A stretch of 64,000 nucleotides of DNA from Lachnospiraceae bacterium. GTDB lineage: Bacteria > Bacillota > Clostridia > Lachnospirales > Lachnospiraceae. Each line of letters starts with the position of its first letter. The first letter of the stretch is position 1. The stretch lies in assembly GCA_910575445.1 (NCBI GenBank), contig CAJTFW010000008.1:128194-192193 (forward strand), written 5' to 3'. The notes under the pieces are model-generated. The model was not told where the DNA came from. It did no database searches and was given only the letters and a program-made list of their open reading frames with translations. Of the stretch, positions 1-8,434 are shown in pieces. The translations under genes and the position numbers were made by a program.

Positions 1-491
1 AGAAAAATTTTCGTCGCTTCATCTTTTAGCAGAATCTTATGATCTTCTTTACAGATATTTTGAAATGTATAGAGATGCCTTCCTTTATCAAACATATCAA
101 ATGGACATATAAAGATGATATAGCTTGGTTTTAACCGTTTATAGCTTTCTCCCCTATCTATCATCTGTAAATCAATCATACTCTGGTAAAAACGTGTTCT
201 TTTCGCAAGTTCTTTGGTATCTGTGACTTGCATCTCAATGTCATAGATTGTCTGTTTCTCGTCTCGCACATATACGTCAAGTCTTACGCTTTTCGCATCT
301 GCATCAAACTTGATCGTCTTTTGCAGCTCTGGATATTCGATACGCTCAATCTCTAATTCTGGCAGTATCCGCTTTAGTAACTCTTTACAAAGTTCTGGAT
401 TCTGCATCACTTTTCCAAATAGAAAATCATTACAGATTCCTAACTCTTCCCATGATGTGCCAACTTCTATCTGATTTTTTAATTCTTTCAA
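1..491 (-). CDS. Rpn-family PD-(D/E)XK nuclease/putative transposase, partial
   Basis: The reading frame is open from a TTG start at 491 and leaves the window at its left edge. The TTG is preceded by a good GGAGG ribosome site 7 nt away, and no ATG lies between it and the upstream in-frame stop. The protein begins KELKNQIEVGTSWEELGICN and contains SVRLDVYVRDEKQTIYDIEMQ, the D...ExQ core of the Rpn (recombination-promoting nuclease) family, followed by a YQSMIDLQMIDRG-like stretch and a PSYIIFICPFDMF strand. These are DNA endonuclease-like proteins usually found in several decayed copies per genome. The C-terminus is not visible, so whether the gene is intact is unknown. Confidence 0.7.
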   Translation of the reverse strand, partial: MKELKNQIEVGTSWEELGICNDFLFGKVMQNPELCKELLKRILPELEIERIEYPELQKTIKFDADAKSVRLDVYVRDEKQTIYDIEMQVTDTKELAKRTRFYQSMIDLQMIDRGESYKRLKPSYIIFICPFDMFDKGRHLYTFQNICKEDHKILLKDEATKIF

Positions 492-588
492 GTATTTTCC
501 TCCATCCTCTTCCTCTAACTTTTTTACAAAAGGTATCCAAACATGTTTTAATGCCTGAATACCTTTTGTTTGTCATTTTATCCAATCC

Positions 589-1222
589 TTACAAAAGCTG
601 CGCCTGAAGTTCTCTGACAAACTGCTCTGATAGAGAAGGAAGGGATTTTACCACTAGCTCTACAGAAGCACCATTTTTTAACATGTTTAGAGCTGTTTTG
701 ATTTCTGTTTCACTCACTGCTTTCTTTACTTCCTCTTCTGCATATTTTTTGCATACTCTTCTACCAGTTCACACATCTCGGTCGCTCCTTTCTGAGATTC
801 TTTGAAATATTGGACTCGGTTTGAAAGTTTCTGAAATTTCTGATGTACTCCTGTACTCTTCTTGAAATACTGCATCCGTTTGGCAATCTCTGTTCCATCA
901 TCTATGGCAGTATTTACATAGATTTCATGTGTTCCATTCTCTACTACCGTTCCTGTCTCTTTGATGACCCGTTCCATATGATAGATGGTATGTTTTTCTC
1001 TAAAAATATCAAATTTCGTAAGAAATATCAGATACACATCTGGCAACTGTTCCTATTTGATTCCGCTTTCTACAAAAGCAGTATCGATGTTTGAGCGATT
1101 AAAACGAACCCTTTTTTGATGGTCGTCATCATTCTTTTTCTGTACTTCTATATTAAAATAATCTCCAGAGCTGTCTTGGCACAATACATCTAAAATCACG
1201 GAATGTGCCCCTAGATTACGGA
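589..1222 (-). pseudogene. Rpn-family nuclease, broken copy
   Basis: This second Rpn-like gene lies directly upstream of the partial copy at 1-491. Frame reading gives HSVILDVLCQDSSGDYFNIEVQ, then an in-frame TAG at 1053-1055, then LPDVYLIFLTKFDIF, HEIYVNTAIDDGTEIAKRM and VEEYAKN. A one-base shift near 750 is needed to continue into AEEEVKKAVSETEIKTAL and the end RELQAQLL. The N-terminal 30-40 residues of the family are missing. With a stop, a frameshift and a truncated start, this is a dead gene. The longest intact piece is 726-1046. Confidence 0.75.
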
Positions 1223-1349
1223 GAAAGTGAAAGGCTCACTTTTATTATATAGATTTCCCACAAAAAAAGCAAGGAAGACCATCCATGCTTCCTCTGTTCG
1301 AAATTTATGTCTTTCATGCAATTACCAATTCTTGCTCCCTCCAAACCTT

Positions 1350-1604
1350 TCAAAGATACCTCTTGCAAAAAATCGAGCAACATTTCTTTTGTCCTTTTAT
1401 ATATCCAGACTCCTGAATCAACCTTTTGGCTTTCTCATATTTTACAAATTTCCCTATCCCATAGGCACTTTTTAAATACCTTGGAATATTTTTATTGGCA
1501 ATTTCAGAAGCCATTTCTAACTGCGCTCTAACATCCTCACATCCATTTGTTCTTGCATCATATTGAATCTTAGACCGTTTTATCCGAAGCTCTATGCGAA
1601 TCAT
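1350..1604 (-). CDS. unrecognised 84-aa ORF in a debris region
   Basis: I do not recognise the product. It is basic at the start (MIRIELRIKRSKIQY) and Cys-rich at the end. A different frame continues after it (LDFLQEVSLKGLEGARIG), so it may be a frameshifted remnant. There is no convincing ribosome site. The surrounding 1223-1884 stretch holds no gene I can support, only AT-rich sequence and a terminator at 1781-1827. Confidence 0.25.
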   Translation of the reverse strand: MIRIELRIKRSKIQYDARTNGCEDVRAQLEMASEIANKNIPRYLKSAYGIGKFVKYEKAKRLIQESGYIKGQKKCCSIFCKRYL

Positions 1605-1780
1605 ACCCTTTGTGGTTTTAATATTTTTCTTTTTCCTTACTAGTTCTTTTCACGATAGAGACATAATTTAATTCAAGTGCTTGTGCAACGGGGAACGATT
1701 TGGATGACAGATACGAATTGAAAAAGAATCTTTTTAAAATTTTATAAAAAATTCAAATGTAAATACTTGATTTATAAGGT

Positions 1781-1827
1781 AAAAAAGGAACAACTGTATA
1801 TGCAAACACAGTTGTCCCTTTTTTATA
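1781..1827. terminator. bidirectional intrinsic terminator-like hairpin
   Basis: The arms ACAACTGT (1790-1797) and ACAGTTGT (1808-1815) pair perfectly. They are flanked by a run of A on the left and a run of T on the right, so the hairpin could terminate either strand. No intact gene ends here now. Confidence 0.6.
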
Positions 1828-1884
1828 AAATATTTAAGCCTCCCTCTTCTTCCCTATAAAATTGTGAAAAAAGTGGTCATTTAA

Positions 1885-2181
1885 TTAAAAATAGTGGAGC
1901 TTTATTGGAGAAGAGCGTACTCCTTCTATTTTATTAATATAATTTAAAATAAACTCTTTTCTCGATGCTGAAAGTTTTTTCTCATCCTTTGCAAGCTCAG
2001 ATAACTAACTTGTAATATGACATACATAAATCCAGTTGTCAGTAATAAGATTCGATACATATATCTCTTTTCCGCCTATCTGTACTGTCTTATCCAAATA
2101 ATCTACTATTTTTATCAATGTCATCCAAAGCCGCAGAACTATTCGATTTTGATGTTTTGTAGAACAGAGCTTTGCAACCTA
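1885..2181 (-). pseudogene. unrecognised gene remnant with in-frame stop
   Basis: One minus-strand frame reads KIVDYLDKTVQIGGKEIYVS, then NLITDNWIYVCHITS, a TAG, then LSELAKDEKKLSASRKEFIL and NYINKIEGVRSSPIKLHYF, and finally a stop. The composition looks coding on both sides of the single TAG near 2003, but no start is visible. I take it as the decayed C-terminal part of an unknown gene. Confidence 0.35.
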
Positions 2182-2203
2182 TATTACCAACATTATTAAC
2201 AGA

Positions 2204-2245
2204 CAAAAAAAGAACCGGAAACCCGCTAACATCACGGTTTTCCGG
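2204..2245 (-). terminator. terminator of tRNA-Pro
   Basis: On the minus strand, just downstream of the tRNA, an arm GGTTTTCCGG (2236-2245) faces CCGGAAACCC (2215-2224) and is followed by a T-run. It is consistent with Rho-independent termination of the tRNA transcript. Confidence 0.65.
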
Positions 2246-2261
2246 CGCCCCTGCCAAGGAA

Positions 2262-2335
2262 TCGATGCGACAGGATTTGAACCTGCGACCTCTGCGTCCC
2301 GAACGCAGCGCTCTACCAAGCTGAGCCACGCATCG
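2262..2335 (-). tRNA. tRNA-Pro(CGG)
   Basis: The acceptor arms CGATGCG and CGCATCG pair fully. The D arm is GCTCAGCTTGGTAGAGC, the anticodon arm is CTGCG/CGCAG with loop TTCGGGA (anticodon CGG), and the T arm is GCAGG-TTCAAAT-CCTGT with one G-T pair. CCA is not encoded. Confidence 0.95.
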
Positions 2336-2369
2336 ATAAGTTATAAAATTCTCCACTACGAACTTAAAT

Positions 2370-2398
2370 ATTATACATCTTTTTTTAAATTTTGTAAA
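2370..2398 (-). promoter_or_regulatory. promoter of tRNA-Pro
   Basis: On the minus strand a -35 TTTACA (2393-2398) and a -10 TATAAT (2370-2375) are separated by 17 nt. The -10 lies about 35 nt upstream of the tRNA. Confidence 0.6.
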
Positions 2399-2471
2399 TA
2401 GGTTTTACTGCATTTTTATTTTTTATAGTATTTATATAATAATTCTATTATATACACATATTTTTTAGCAA

Positions 2472-2511
2472 ATCTGCACAAGAATGAAAATTTTTCCATC
2501 CTTGTGCAGAT
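2472..2511. terminator. hairpin after the ula-type operon
   Basis: An 11-bp perfect inverted repeat, ATCTGCACAAG (2472-2482) and CTTGTGCAGAT (2501-2511), starts 6 nt beyond the last operon gene. The T-run is better on the plus strand than on the minus strand, so as an operon terminator it is only fair. It may instead protect the mRNA 3' end. Confidence 0.5.
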
Positions 2512-2516
2512 ACTTT

Positions 2517-3569
2517 TTAGTCTTCGGTAATTGTATACATCGCAATCTCGTCAATCTCGCGATTGGTGGATATCAGTACATCTTTTCCATTGTGGATATA
2601 GTGAAAGACATTGGCTGGACCGCAGTCTTTGTCAATTATTTCACATTGGTAATCACCTTTTTCTGCGTTGTAGCGAATCACCATCAGGTTGCGGTCTCCT
2701 TTTCGGTGGCCGACAACAAAGGATGGAATGCCACATAGATTGCCCCCGTAAATGGCATGGGTGAATTCGGCAGCTTCTGGAAGTTCGTAGACTTTCTGAT
2801 AGGCACCATCCACTTTTTTGTAGATTCGTACTTTTTCTCCATGGAAGGGAGAGAAGGTACATAGTTCTTCCTCTCCGTCTCCATCCAGGTCTACGAGCGT
2901 TGCGTCGCTGGTCGGTTCTGTAAGAAGCGTCTCTATCGTCCAGTTATCACCTCCATTGGCTGGTGGAGTAAAGCGAAATACCCCTTCGTTGGAGGAGATA
3001 ATGGAAGTTGGAATACCATCTTTGGTCACCCGGTAATAGCCGTGATTTTTCAGCATATTGTCTTTTAATACGGTAAGCTCTAGCTGGTGGTCCTTATCAA
3101 AACATGACAGGTCCTCGGGAAGCTTGGCCGCATAGACTTTTCCTGGCATACTCCAATCTTCTTTATATTCATGACCGGATTTTAGCGCGCAGGCAATCAG
3201 ATAGCAATGCCCGTCTCTTACAAGGATATCAAAGCGGTGAATATGCGGAAGGTCTACCAGTGTACGCACCTCCCAGTCACCTTTTTTCCTTGGGGTCACA
3301 ATGACAATCTTGGCTTCTTTGGAATCGTTTGGCGAATAGAATTGATAGGTGGACAGATATTGTCCATCACTGCCAGGTACCCATGACATGCTCATCACAC
3401 CTCCAGGGCCATCCCACACTTTATCTACCATATTTCCGTCAAGGTCAAAGAGATAGCAGGGGTCCTGCTTCTCTGCTGCCACTAACAGGTGCGTCTCGCC
3501 CTGGTACATCAGTGGTGCTATTGCATAGCACTTGTTCAGTTTCGCCATTACCTTTTTTTCTATTTTCAT
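2517..3569 (-). CDS. beta-propeller-like (VCBS/FG-GAP) protein at the end of the ula-type operon
   Basis: This 350-aa protein has no signal peptide and is therefore probably cytoplasmic. It shows repeated short beta-blade motifs: YLFDLDGNMVDKVWDG, RFDILVRDGHCYLIACAL and the Ca-binding-like DATLVDLDGDGEEELCTF near residues 220-235. Such repeats point to an FG-GAP/VCBS-like propeller. It follows the epimerase gene by 9 nt and is last in the operon, so a role linked to ascorbate or uronate use is likely, but the reaction is unknown. An internal start at MAKLNKCYAIAP (residue 8) is also possible. Confidence 0.7.
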   Translation of the reverse strand: MKIEKKVMAKLNKCYAIAPLMYQGETHLLVAAEKQDPCYLFDLDGNMVDKVWDGPGGVMSMSWVPGSDGQYLSTYQFYSPNDSKEAKIVIVTPRKKGDWEVRTLVDLPHIHRFDILVRDGHCYLIACALKSGHEYKEDWSMPGKVYAAKLPEDLSCFDKDHQLELTVLKDNMLKNHGYYRVTKDGIPTSIISSNEGVFRFTPPANGGDNWTIETLLTEPTSDATLVDLDGDGEEELCTFSPFHGEKVRIYKKVDGAYQKVYELPEAAEFTHAIYGGNLCGIPSFVVGHRKGDRNLMVIRYNAEKGDYQCEIIDKDCGPANVFHYIHNGKDVLISTNREIDEIAMYTITED

Positions 3570-3578
3570 ATTAATTAA

Positions 3579-4430
3579 TTATACACTCCCATCCTCTGCA
3601 TCAAGCAGAGCACCCATCATCGCTCTTGCTTTGTGCAGGTCTTGTTTCCATTCGGGATTGCCTGTGTACCAGAATTCGGTTACATATCTGCGCACGCCTA
3701 AGCCCCATGCAGTATGCACGATATCTGGAAAATTCACATGGCCTGTTCCATAGGGAATCTCACGGAATTTACCTGGTACAGTCTCTTTTAGATGTACCGC
3801 AACCAGATGTCCGGCTCCGCTCTTTAAGTCTTCCAGAACATCTGTTTCATAAGTAACTGCGGCATTGGTAATATTTCCAGAGTCCGGGTATACATTAAGG
3901 TAACAAGAATCTACAAGATTGACATAGTGCATTGCTTTGCCTACGGTATTCATAAATTCGGTCTCCATCGTCTCAAAGCCCATCAAAATCCCGGCCTTTG
4001 CAGCCATCATGGTAGCGATTTTCAGATTTTTCTCAAATCTGGTTCTGGTCTCTTCGGATGCTTCTTCATAGTAGACATCATATCCAGCCAGCTGAATAAT
4101 CCGAATCCCCAAATCTTCTGACAGGCGAATTGCTTTCTCCATAATCTCCATTCCACGCTGACAAATCTTGGGGTCATTGCTTCCTAGTGGATATTTTCTA
4201 TGGCCACTTAGACACATGGTACGAAGCGGCACACCGGTCTTCGCCATAATACGCACTAATTCTAGGCGTTCTTCCACAGACATATCCAGTCTTGCAAGCT
4301 TCTCATCTGTCTCATCAATGCTAATCTCCACAAAATCATAGCCCGCCTCTTTTGCTGCCAGAAGCTTTTCCTCCCATGTCAAATCCTTTGGCATCGCTTT
4401 CTCATATAACCCTAATGTATAACTTTTCAT
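3579..4430 (-). CDS. ulaE: L-ribulose/L-xylulose-5-phosphate 3-epimerase, UlaE type
   Basis: TIM-barrel epimerase (AP endonuclease 2-like fold) that interconverts L-xylulose-5-P and L-ribulose-5-P in ascorbate catabolism. The protein begins MKSYTLGLYEKAMP. It carries family signatures GYDFVEISIDETDEKL, RTMCLSGHRKYPLGS, IIQLAGYDVYYEE, GFETMETEFMNTV, DSGNI and HLKETVPGKFREIPYGTGHV, including the metal-binding Glu/Asp/His set. The length of 283 aa fits the family. I chose the ATG at 4430 because it matches the family N-terminus; an ATG five codons upstream (4445) is in frame. Confidence 0.9.
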   Translation of the reverse strand: MKSYTLGLYEKAMPKDLTWEEKLLAAKEAGYDFVEISIDETDEKLARLDMSVEERLELVRIMAKTGVPLRTMCLSGHRKYPLGSNDPKICQRGMEIMEKAIRLSEDLGIRIIQLAGYDVYYEEASEETRTRFEKNLKIATMMAAKAGILMGFETMETEFMNTVGKAMHYVNLVDSCYLNVYPDSGNITNAAVTYETDVLEDLKSGAGHLVAVHLKETVPGKFREIPYGTGHVNFPDIVHTAWGLGVRRYVTEFWYTGNPEWKQDLHKARAMMGALLDAEDGSV

Positions 4431-4469
4431 CCTCGTACTCCCCATCCCTTCTTAAGATTGATACTATTT

Positions 4470-5273
4470 TCACAAAGTTCCTTTGACCGGCCCATCAAAT
4501 ATATCCTGCTTGCTGACTTGATGGACCCAGATTCCTTTTTCCCTGAATCCATCTAAGATTTCCTTTGGTGCTTTCTCATCGGTAATCAGATGCGTCACTC
4601 GCTCTATCCGGCAAGTGCGAAAGCTACTGTTATGGCCAATCTTTGTATGGTCTGCCAAGATATAAGCTGCCTTCGTCGCCCGGTTTAGCATCAGCTCGTT
4701 GAGGTTGACCTCGTTGGCATTCTCTGTCGTCATACCACATTCCACCGAGATACCACTGCACCCAATAAAAGCCTTTCTTGCATAGACTTTCATCAGATTG
4801 CGTTCTGCAAATTCTCCGACCAATGCTTCCTTGGGATAGCGCACCTCTCCACCAGTAAGAAAAATATTGACCCCTACAGAGTGTTCACAGTCAAATGCTC
4901 TGCCATTGTTGGTAATCACTGTGACATTGCTGCGGTTGATATATGGAACAATATCAAGTGCATTTCTGCTGGTATTGATAAACAAAGTATCATCATCCTC
5001 CACCAGAGAAGCCGCATACTTTGCAATCAGGCTACGATAAAGCTGCACTTCATCCTGCACTCCAATCTGCTGTGCCTGTCCTGTCGGGGAAGCGCCGCCG
5101 TAATACCTTGTCAGCATCTTCTGGTCCTCTAGATATTGAAGGTCCCTGCGAATCGTAATCGCCGACACATCGAACAGCGTCGCAAGCTCCTCCACCCGAA
5201 TCCCTGGTGTTGATATAATCTTGCTTAAAATCTCTTTTCTTCTGTTCTCTACATATATCCGCTCTCTCTTCAT
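4470..5273 (-). CDS. DeoR-family transcriptional regulator of the ula-type operon
   Basis: This 267-aa protein has an N-terminal winged HTH (RRKEILSKIISTPGIRVEEL through VSAITIRRDLQYLEDQKML) and a C-terminal sugar-phosphate sensing domain (NTSRNALDIVPYI, VITNNG, FLTGGEV, FIGCSGISVECGMTTEN, ILADHTKIG) typical of DeoR/GlpR/UlaR proteins. These bind a sugar phosphate and release operator DNA. The start has AGGAGG 5-6 nt upstream. It sits inside the operon it probably controls. The 14-bp half-sites around the operon promoter (9549-9678) are the likely targets. Confidence 0.88.
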   Translation of the reverse strand: MKRERIYVENRRKEILSKIISTPGIRVEELATLFDVSAITIRRDLQYLEDQKMLTRYYGGASPTGQAQQIGVQDEVQLYRSLIAKYAASLVEDDDTLFINTSRNALDIVPYINRSNVTVITNNGRAFDCEHSVGVNIFLTGGEVRYPKEALVGEFAERNLMKVYARKAFIGCSGISVECGMTTENANEVNLNELMLNRATKAAYILADHTKIGHNSSFRTCRIERVTHLITDEKAPKEILDGFREKGIWVHQVSKQDIFDGPVKGTL

Positions 5274-5286
5274 AGGGACCTCCTTC

Positions 5287-6126
5287 CTAACCTATCCTGA
5301 GAAAATGTTCCATTGCCCAGGCGACTCCGCTCTCTTCATTGGTCTTTGTGACAAAATCTGCCACTTCTTTTACCTTGTCAGAAGCATTTCCCATCGCCAC
5401 TGCATATCCCGCTGCCTGAAGCATGGGAATATCATTTTCATAATCTCCCATCGCACAGACGCCAGAAAGTGGTATCTCTAAAAGCTCTGCAAGTTTTACC
5501 AGCCCATAGCCCTTATTCACCAGGCGATGAGCAATATCCAAAAGCCGGTCCTCAGAACTAGTATACCCGGTCTCCTTCAATGTGTCCAGATATTTCCGTG
5601 CGAACTGCTCTTGTCCATCCTCTACTTCATAGATAAGAACCTTATACACTTTCTTTCCACGAAGGCAAGCAAACTCTGTATCAAATTCCATAAGCTCCAT
5701 AGGAGGAAATCCATGCCTTTTTGCAATCTGGTTATAGAGTTCAAACTTTTGCCTTCTGATATTATTTTCACAAAAATAACTCATCTCCATCGTCAGTGCA
5801 CAATAGTCCAGCCCATACGCTTTTGCAAAATGAAGAATCTGAAATACCTCATCTTCCTCCATTGGCATATCCCACAAAGTCTCTCTGCTTACCGGGTCCC
5901 AGATAAGGGCTCCATTCGCCGTAATCACTGGCGTTTTAAGCTCCAAATCTTTTAAATAGAACTCTGTCATCGTCTGTATCCTGCCTGTACAGACGGAAAA
6001 ATCAATCCCCCTCTCTCTTGCTTGTATCATCGCCTGCCGATTCTTTTCTGGAATACTCTTATCCCCCTTAAGAAGTGTTCCATCCATATCGCAGACAATC
6101 AGTCGAAGTTCTTCAGGCAAGTCCAT
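5287..6126 (-). CDS. Cof-type HAD-IIB phosphatase
   Basis: This 279-aa HAD hydrolase contains motif I (IVCDMDGTLLKGD, nucleophile Asp), motif II (SVCTGRIQT), a C2B-type cap, motif III Lys region (HRLVNKGYGLVKLAELLEIP) and motif IV (AMGDYENDIPMLQAAGYAVAMGNA). These enzymes dephosphorylate sugar phosphates or similar metabolites. It overlaps the PTS IIB gene by 14 nt, so it is translationally coupled to it. Its substrate may be a phosphorylated intermediate of the imported sugar, by inference from the operon. Confidence 0.88.
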   Translation of the reverse strand: MDLPEELRLIVCDMDGTLLKGDKSIPEKNRQAMIQARERGIDFSVCTGRIQTMTEFYLKDLELKTPVITANGALIWDPVSRETLWDMPMEEDEVFQILHFAKAYGLDYCALTMEMSYFCENNIRRQKFELYNQIAKRHGFPPMELMEFDTEFACLRGKKVYKVLIYEVEDGQEQFARKYLDTLKETGYTSSEDRLLDIAHRLVNKGYGLVKLAELLEIPLSGVCAMGDYENDIPMLQAAGYAVAMGNASDKVKEVADFVTKTNEESGVAWAMEHFLRIG

Positions 6127-6415
6127 GTTCTTTCATCTTCTCTTCCATTTCCTGTACAGACATAATATTGCGAAGCCCAATGACAATCGTTCCCTTTTTC
6201 TCCGCTTCTTTAAACATATTGGTAAAATTCTGTGCGCAAAATACTACATCAAACTGTGGTGCTGCACTCTTTCCTTCAGAAAGTGCACAGTGATGAACCC
6301 TTCCTGGCTTTATTCCAAGCTTATCTAACACCTTCTGCATTGTCATCTTCATCATCAGACTCGAACCAGCTCCATTTGCACAACATACCAAAAAACTCAT
6401 ATTTTCTTTTGCCAT
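6113..6415 (-). CDS. ulaB: PTS ascorbate-type IIB component
   Basis: This 100-aa cytoplasmic IIB protein starts FLVCCANGAGSSLMMKM. The P-loop CxxGxGSS carries the phosphocysteine (Cys12). It receives phosphate from IIA and hands it to the sugar during transport by IIC. RIIGL-like and HxxLS features (VHHCALSEG) match the SgaB/UlaB group. It lies between the IIC gene (32 nt upstream) and the HAD gene (overlapping). Confidence 0.9.
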   Translation of the reverse strand: MAKENMSFLVCCANGAGSSLMMKMTMQKVLDKLGIKPGRVHHCALSEGKSAAPQFDVVFCAQNFTNMFKEAEKKGTIVIGLRNIMSVQEMEEKMKEHGLA

Positions 6416-6447
6416 TTTCTTATTCTCCTTTTCTATAAATTATTATT

Positions 6448-7938
6448 TTAGTTACCTGCCATTCTTTTTGCTTTTAGCTCTTTATAGGCTTCATAGTCTT
6501 CGGTCATCATAAAATATCCTTCTTTATCAGCCCGATACTGAAGCTGTGGAATCATAAGCAATACAACTGCCACAATCGCCACACCAGCATAGCTTAAGAA
6601 TTTCATCACACCTGTCATCACTGGCCATACAACTGCCCAGTCCCACATACCAAGGTAGCCTCCGTATACTGCCATACCAACCCATCCGGCAATCAGCGCT
6701 GAGCCAAACACCTGACAGATTCCTGAGAAGAATGGAAGTGTAAGCGCTGCCTTAATACCACCTTTCTCATTTGCAAATATCGCAATCGTCGCATTGTCAA
6801 AGAATACAGGAACGAATCCACAGATAACTAATACCGGGCTCTTTAGTGCAATCAGCACACCAATCGCCAATATCTGTCCCACAAAGCCTGCCAAAAATCC
6901 AAGTGGCACTGCATTGGCGGAACCAAATCCAAAGGCAACTGCACAGTCCACGCCTGGTACAGAGCCTGGCAGAAGTCTGTCTGCGATACCCTGGAAGGAA
7001 GCAGTAAGCTCTGTTACAAATGTACGAACTCCAAGTTGTAAAATCGCCAGATACACAGAGAAATAAAAACAAGTCTGAATCACATAAAAGACCATACTAG
7101 AGCCTTCTTTTAAAAATCCTTGTGCTGTCAGATAATCTCTGCCCAAAATACATAGAATCGCTCCAAAGAAAATTAACATCAGAATCGATGTACACACCAT
7201 ATTTTCATTAAAGATAGACATAAAACCTGGCAGCTCAATATCGTCAATCTTCTTTACTTCTTTTCCATTCTTTTTCTTTCCAAAGAGTTTCTCTGCAAGC
7301 CAGGTATTAAAAGCAATACCAAACATCTGCTGGTGTGCCAAGGTAAAACCAGCTCCGTCTGTCAATTCCTGACAAGGTCCGATAATCAGATTGGAACCAA
7401 CAGCCCAGTAAGCTCCTAAAATAACTGCCATAACTACTAAAAGTGCCAGATTGTTTGTCAAAAGTCCTGGCAGGGCAAACATAATCAGCCAGTAAGCGGT
7501 CGCTGCCTGCTGCACCTGAACATGGCCGGTTGTAAAGAGTGCACGAAGCTTGGTATATCTACTAAAACGCACCAACAAAATATTGACAATAAATGCAATC
7601 AGAAGAAGAATCATGGCATCACCAAAGCCTTTTCCAAAGACTTCCTCCACACCAGCTGTCACCGCGTTCTGGCCAAAATACGGGTCGATAACCATAGCAT
7701 CCATATTGAAGCGGTCTTTCAGTCCTACAAGTACCGGACGGAAGTTGGAGACCAGACCAGAAGAACCAACGGTCAATATCAGATATCCTACAATCGCTTT
7801 AATCACACCAGCAAGTACATCATACCACGGTTTCTTTAAAAGGATATAGCCGATTGCCACAATCAGACCAATCATAAAGGCTGGCTGCTGCAAAATATTG
7901 GTTGCAAAATAGGACCATATATTCATCAAAATATTCAT
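6448..7938 (-). CDS. ulaA: PTS ascorbate-type IIC permease
   Basis: This 496-aa membrane protein has about 11-12 hydrophobic segments and UlaA/SgaT signatures: LVGLKDRFNMDAMVIDPYFG, GHVQVQQAATAYWLI, GFTLAHQQMFGI, LLPGSVPGVDCAVAFGFG and SANAVPLGFLAG. It forms the translocation channel that takes up and phosphorylates L-ascorbate or a related compound. It is slightly longer than the E. coli protein because of a loop after FGKKKNGKEVKK and the C-terminal tail. The IIA gene ends 13 nt upstream. Confidence 0.92.
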   Translation of the reverse strand: MNILMNIWSYFATNILQQPAFMIGLIVAIGYILLKKPWYDVLAGVIKAIVGYLILTVGSSGLVSNFRPVLVGLKDRFNMDAMVIDPYFGQNAVTAGVEEVFGKGFGDAMILLLIAFIVNILLVRFSRYTKLRALFTTGHVQVQQAATAYWLIMFALPGLLTNNLALLVVMAVILGAYWAVGSNLIIGPCQELTDGAGFTLAHQQMFGIAFNTWLAEKLFGKKKNGKEVKKIDDIELPGFMSIFNENMVCTSILMLIFFGAILCILGRDYLTAQGFLKEGSSMVFYVIQTCFYFSVYLAILQLGVRTFVTELTASFQGIADRLLPGSVPGVDCAVAFGFGSANAVPLGFLAGFVGQILAIGVLIALKSPVLVICGFVPVFFDNATIAIFANEKGGIKAALTLPFFSGICQVFGSALIAGWVGMAVYGGYLGMWDWAVVWPVMTGVMKFLSYAGVAIVAVVLLMIPQLQYRADKEGYFMMTEDYEAYKELKAKRMAGN

Positions 7939-7951
7939 TCTCTAACTCCTT

Positions 7952-8434
7952 TCATCCATCCAGATAGGTCTTCTGGATTTCAAGCAGGTCTTCGGGCGTC
8001 TTTGCTTCCTTAAGTGCTTTTACCACTTCTTCGTTCATCAGCATCTCAGAAAGTTTCATCATATTGTTTAAATGTTGTTCTGGATTGCAGGATGCCAATG
8101 TAAAGAAAAGCTGTGCATCCTTCTCCGGGTCATTTTCATCAAAACTAACTGGTTTTTCCAGCTTCATAAAACCTATCGAGGTTTTGTTGACACCTACGGC
8201 GCCTTCCTGGGAGTGTGGCATCGCTACATCTGGCATAATCACGATATAAGGACCATACTTTTCTACGCAGGCGATAATATCTTCTTTATAATTGGTTTCC
8301 ACTGTCCCATCTGCCTCTAAGCTTTCACAGCTCATACGGATAGCATCTTGCCAGTCCTTTGCTTGTTTGGCAAATTTATAGTGCTTCTTCTCTACAAAAT
8401 CACGCAACATCTTTTTCTCCTCCTTTACAGACAA
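7952..8434 (-). CDS. ulaC: PTS ascorbate-type IIA component
   Basis: This 160-aa IIA protein of the mannitol/fructose-type fold takes phosphate from HPr on a histidine and passes it to IIB. The active site is [18 protein letters not shown] (His74). [20 protein letters not shown] is the usual following strand-helix. It overlaps the ulaG stop by 10 nt, so it is coupled to it. Confidence 0.9.
   Translation of the reverse strand: MSVKEEKKMLRDFVEKKHYKFAKQAKDWQDAIRMSCESLEADGTVETNYKEDIIACVEKYGPYIVIMPDVAMPHSQEGAVGVNKTSIGFMKLEKPVSFDENDPEKDAQLFFTLASCNPEQHLNNMMKLSEMLMNEEVVKALKEAKTPEDLLEIQKTYLDG

Noticed and set aside
5527-5955. 142-aa plus-strand ORF opposite the HAD phosphatase gene
   Set aside because: Shadow of a clearly conserved minus-strand gene.
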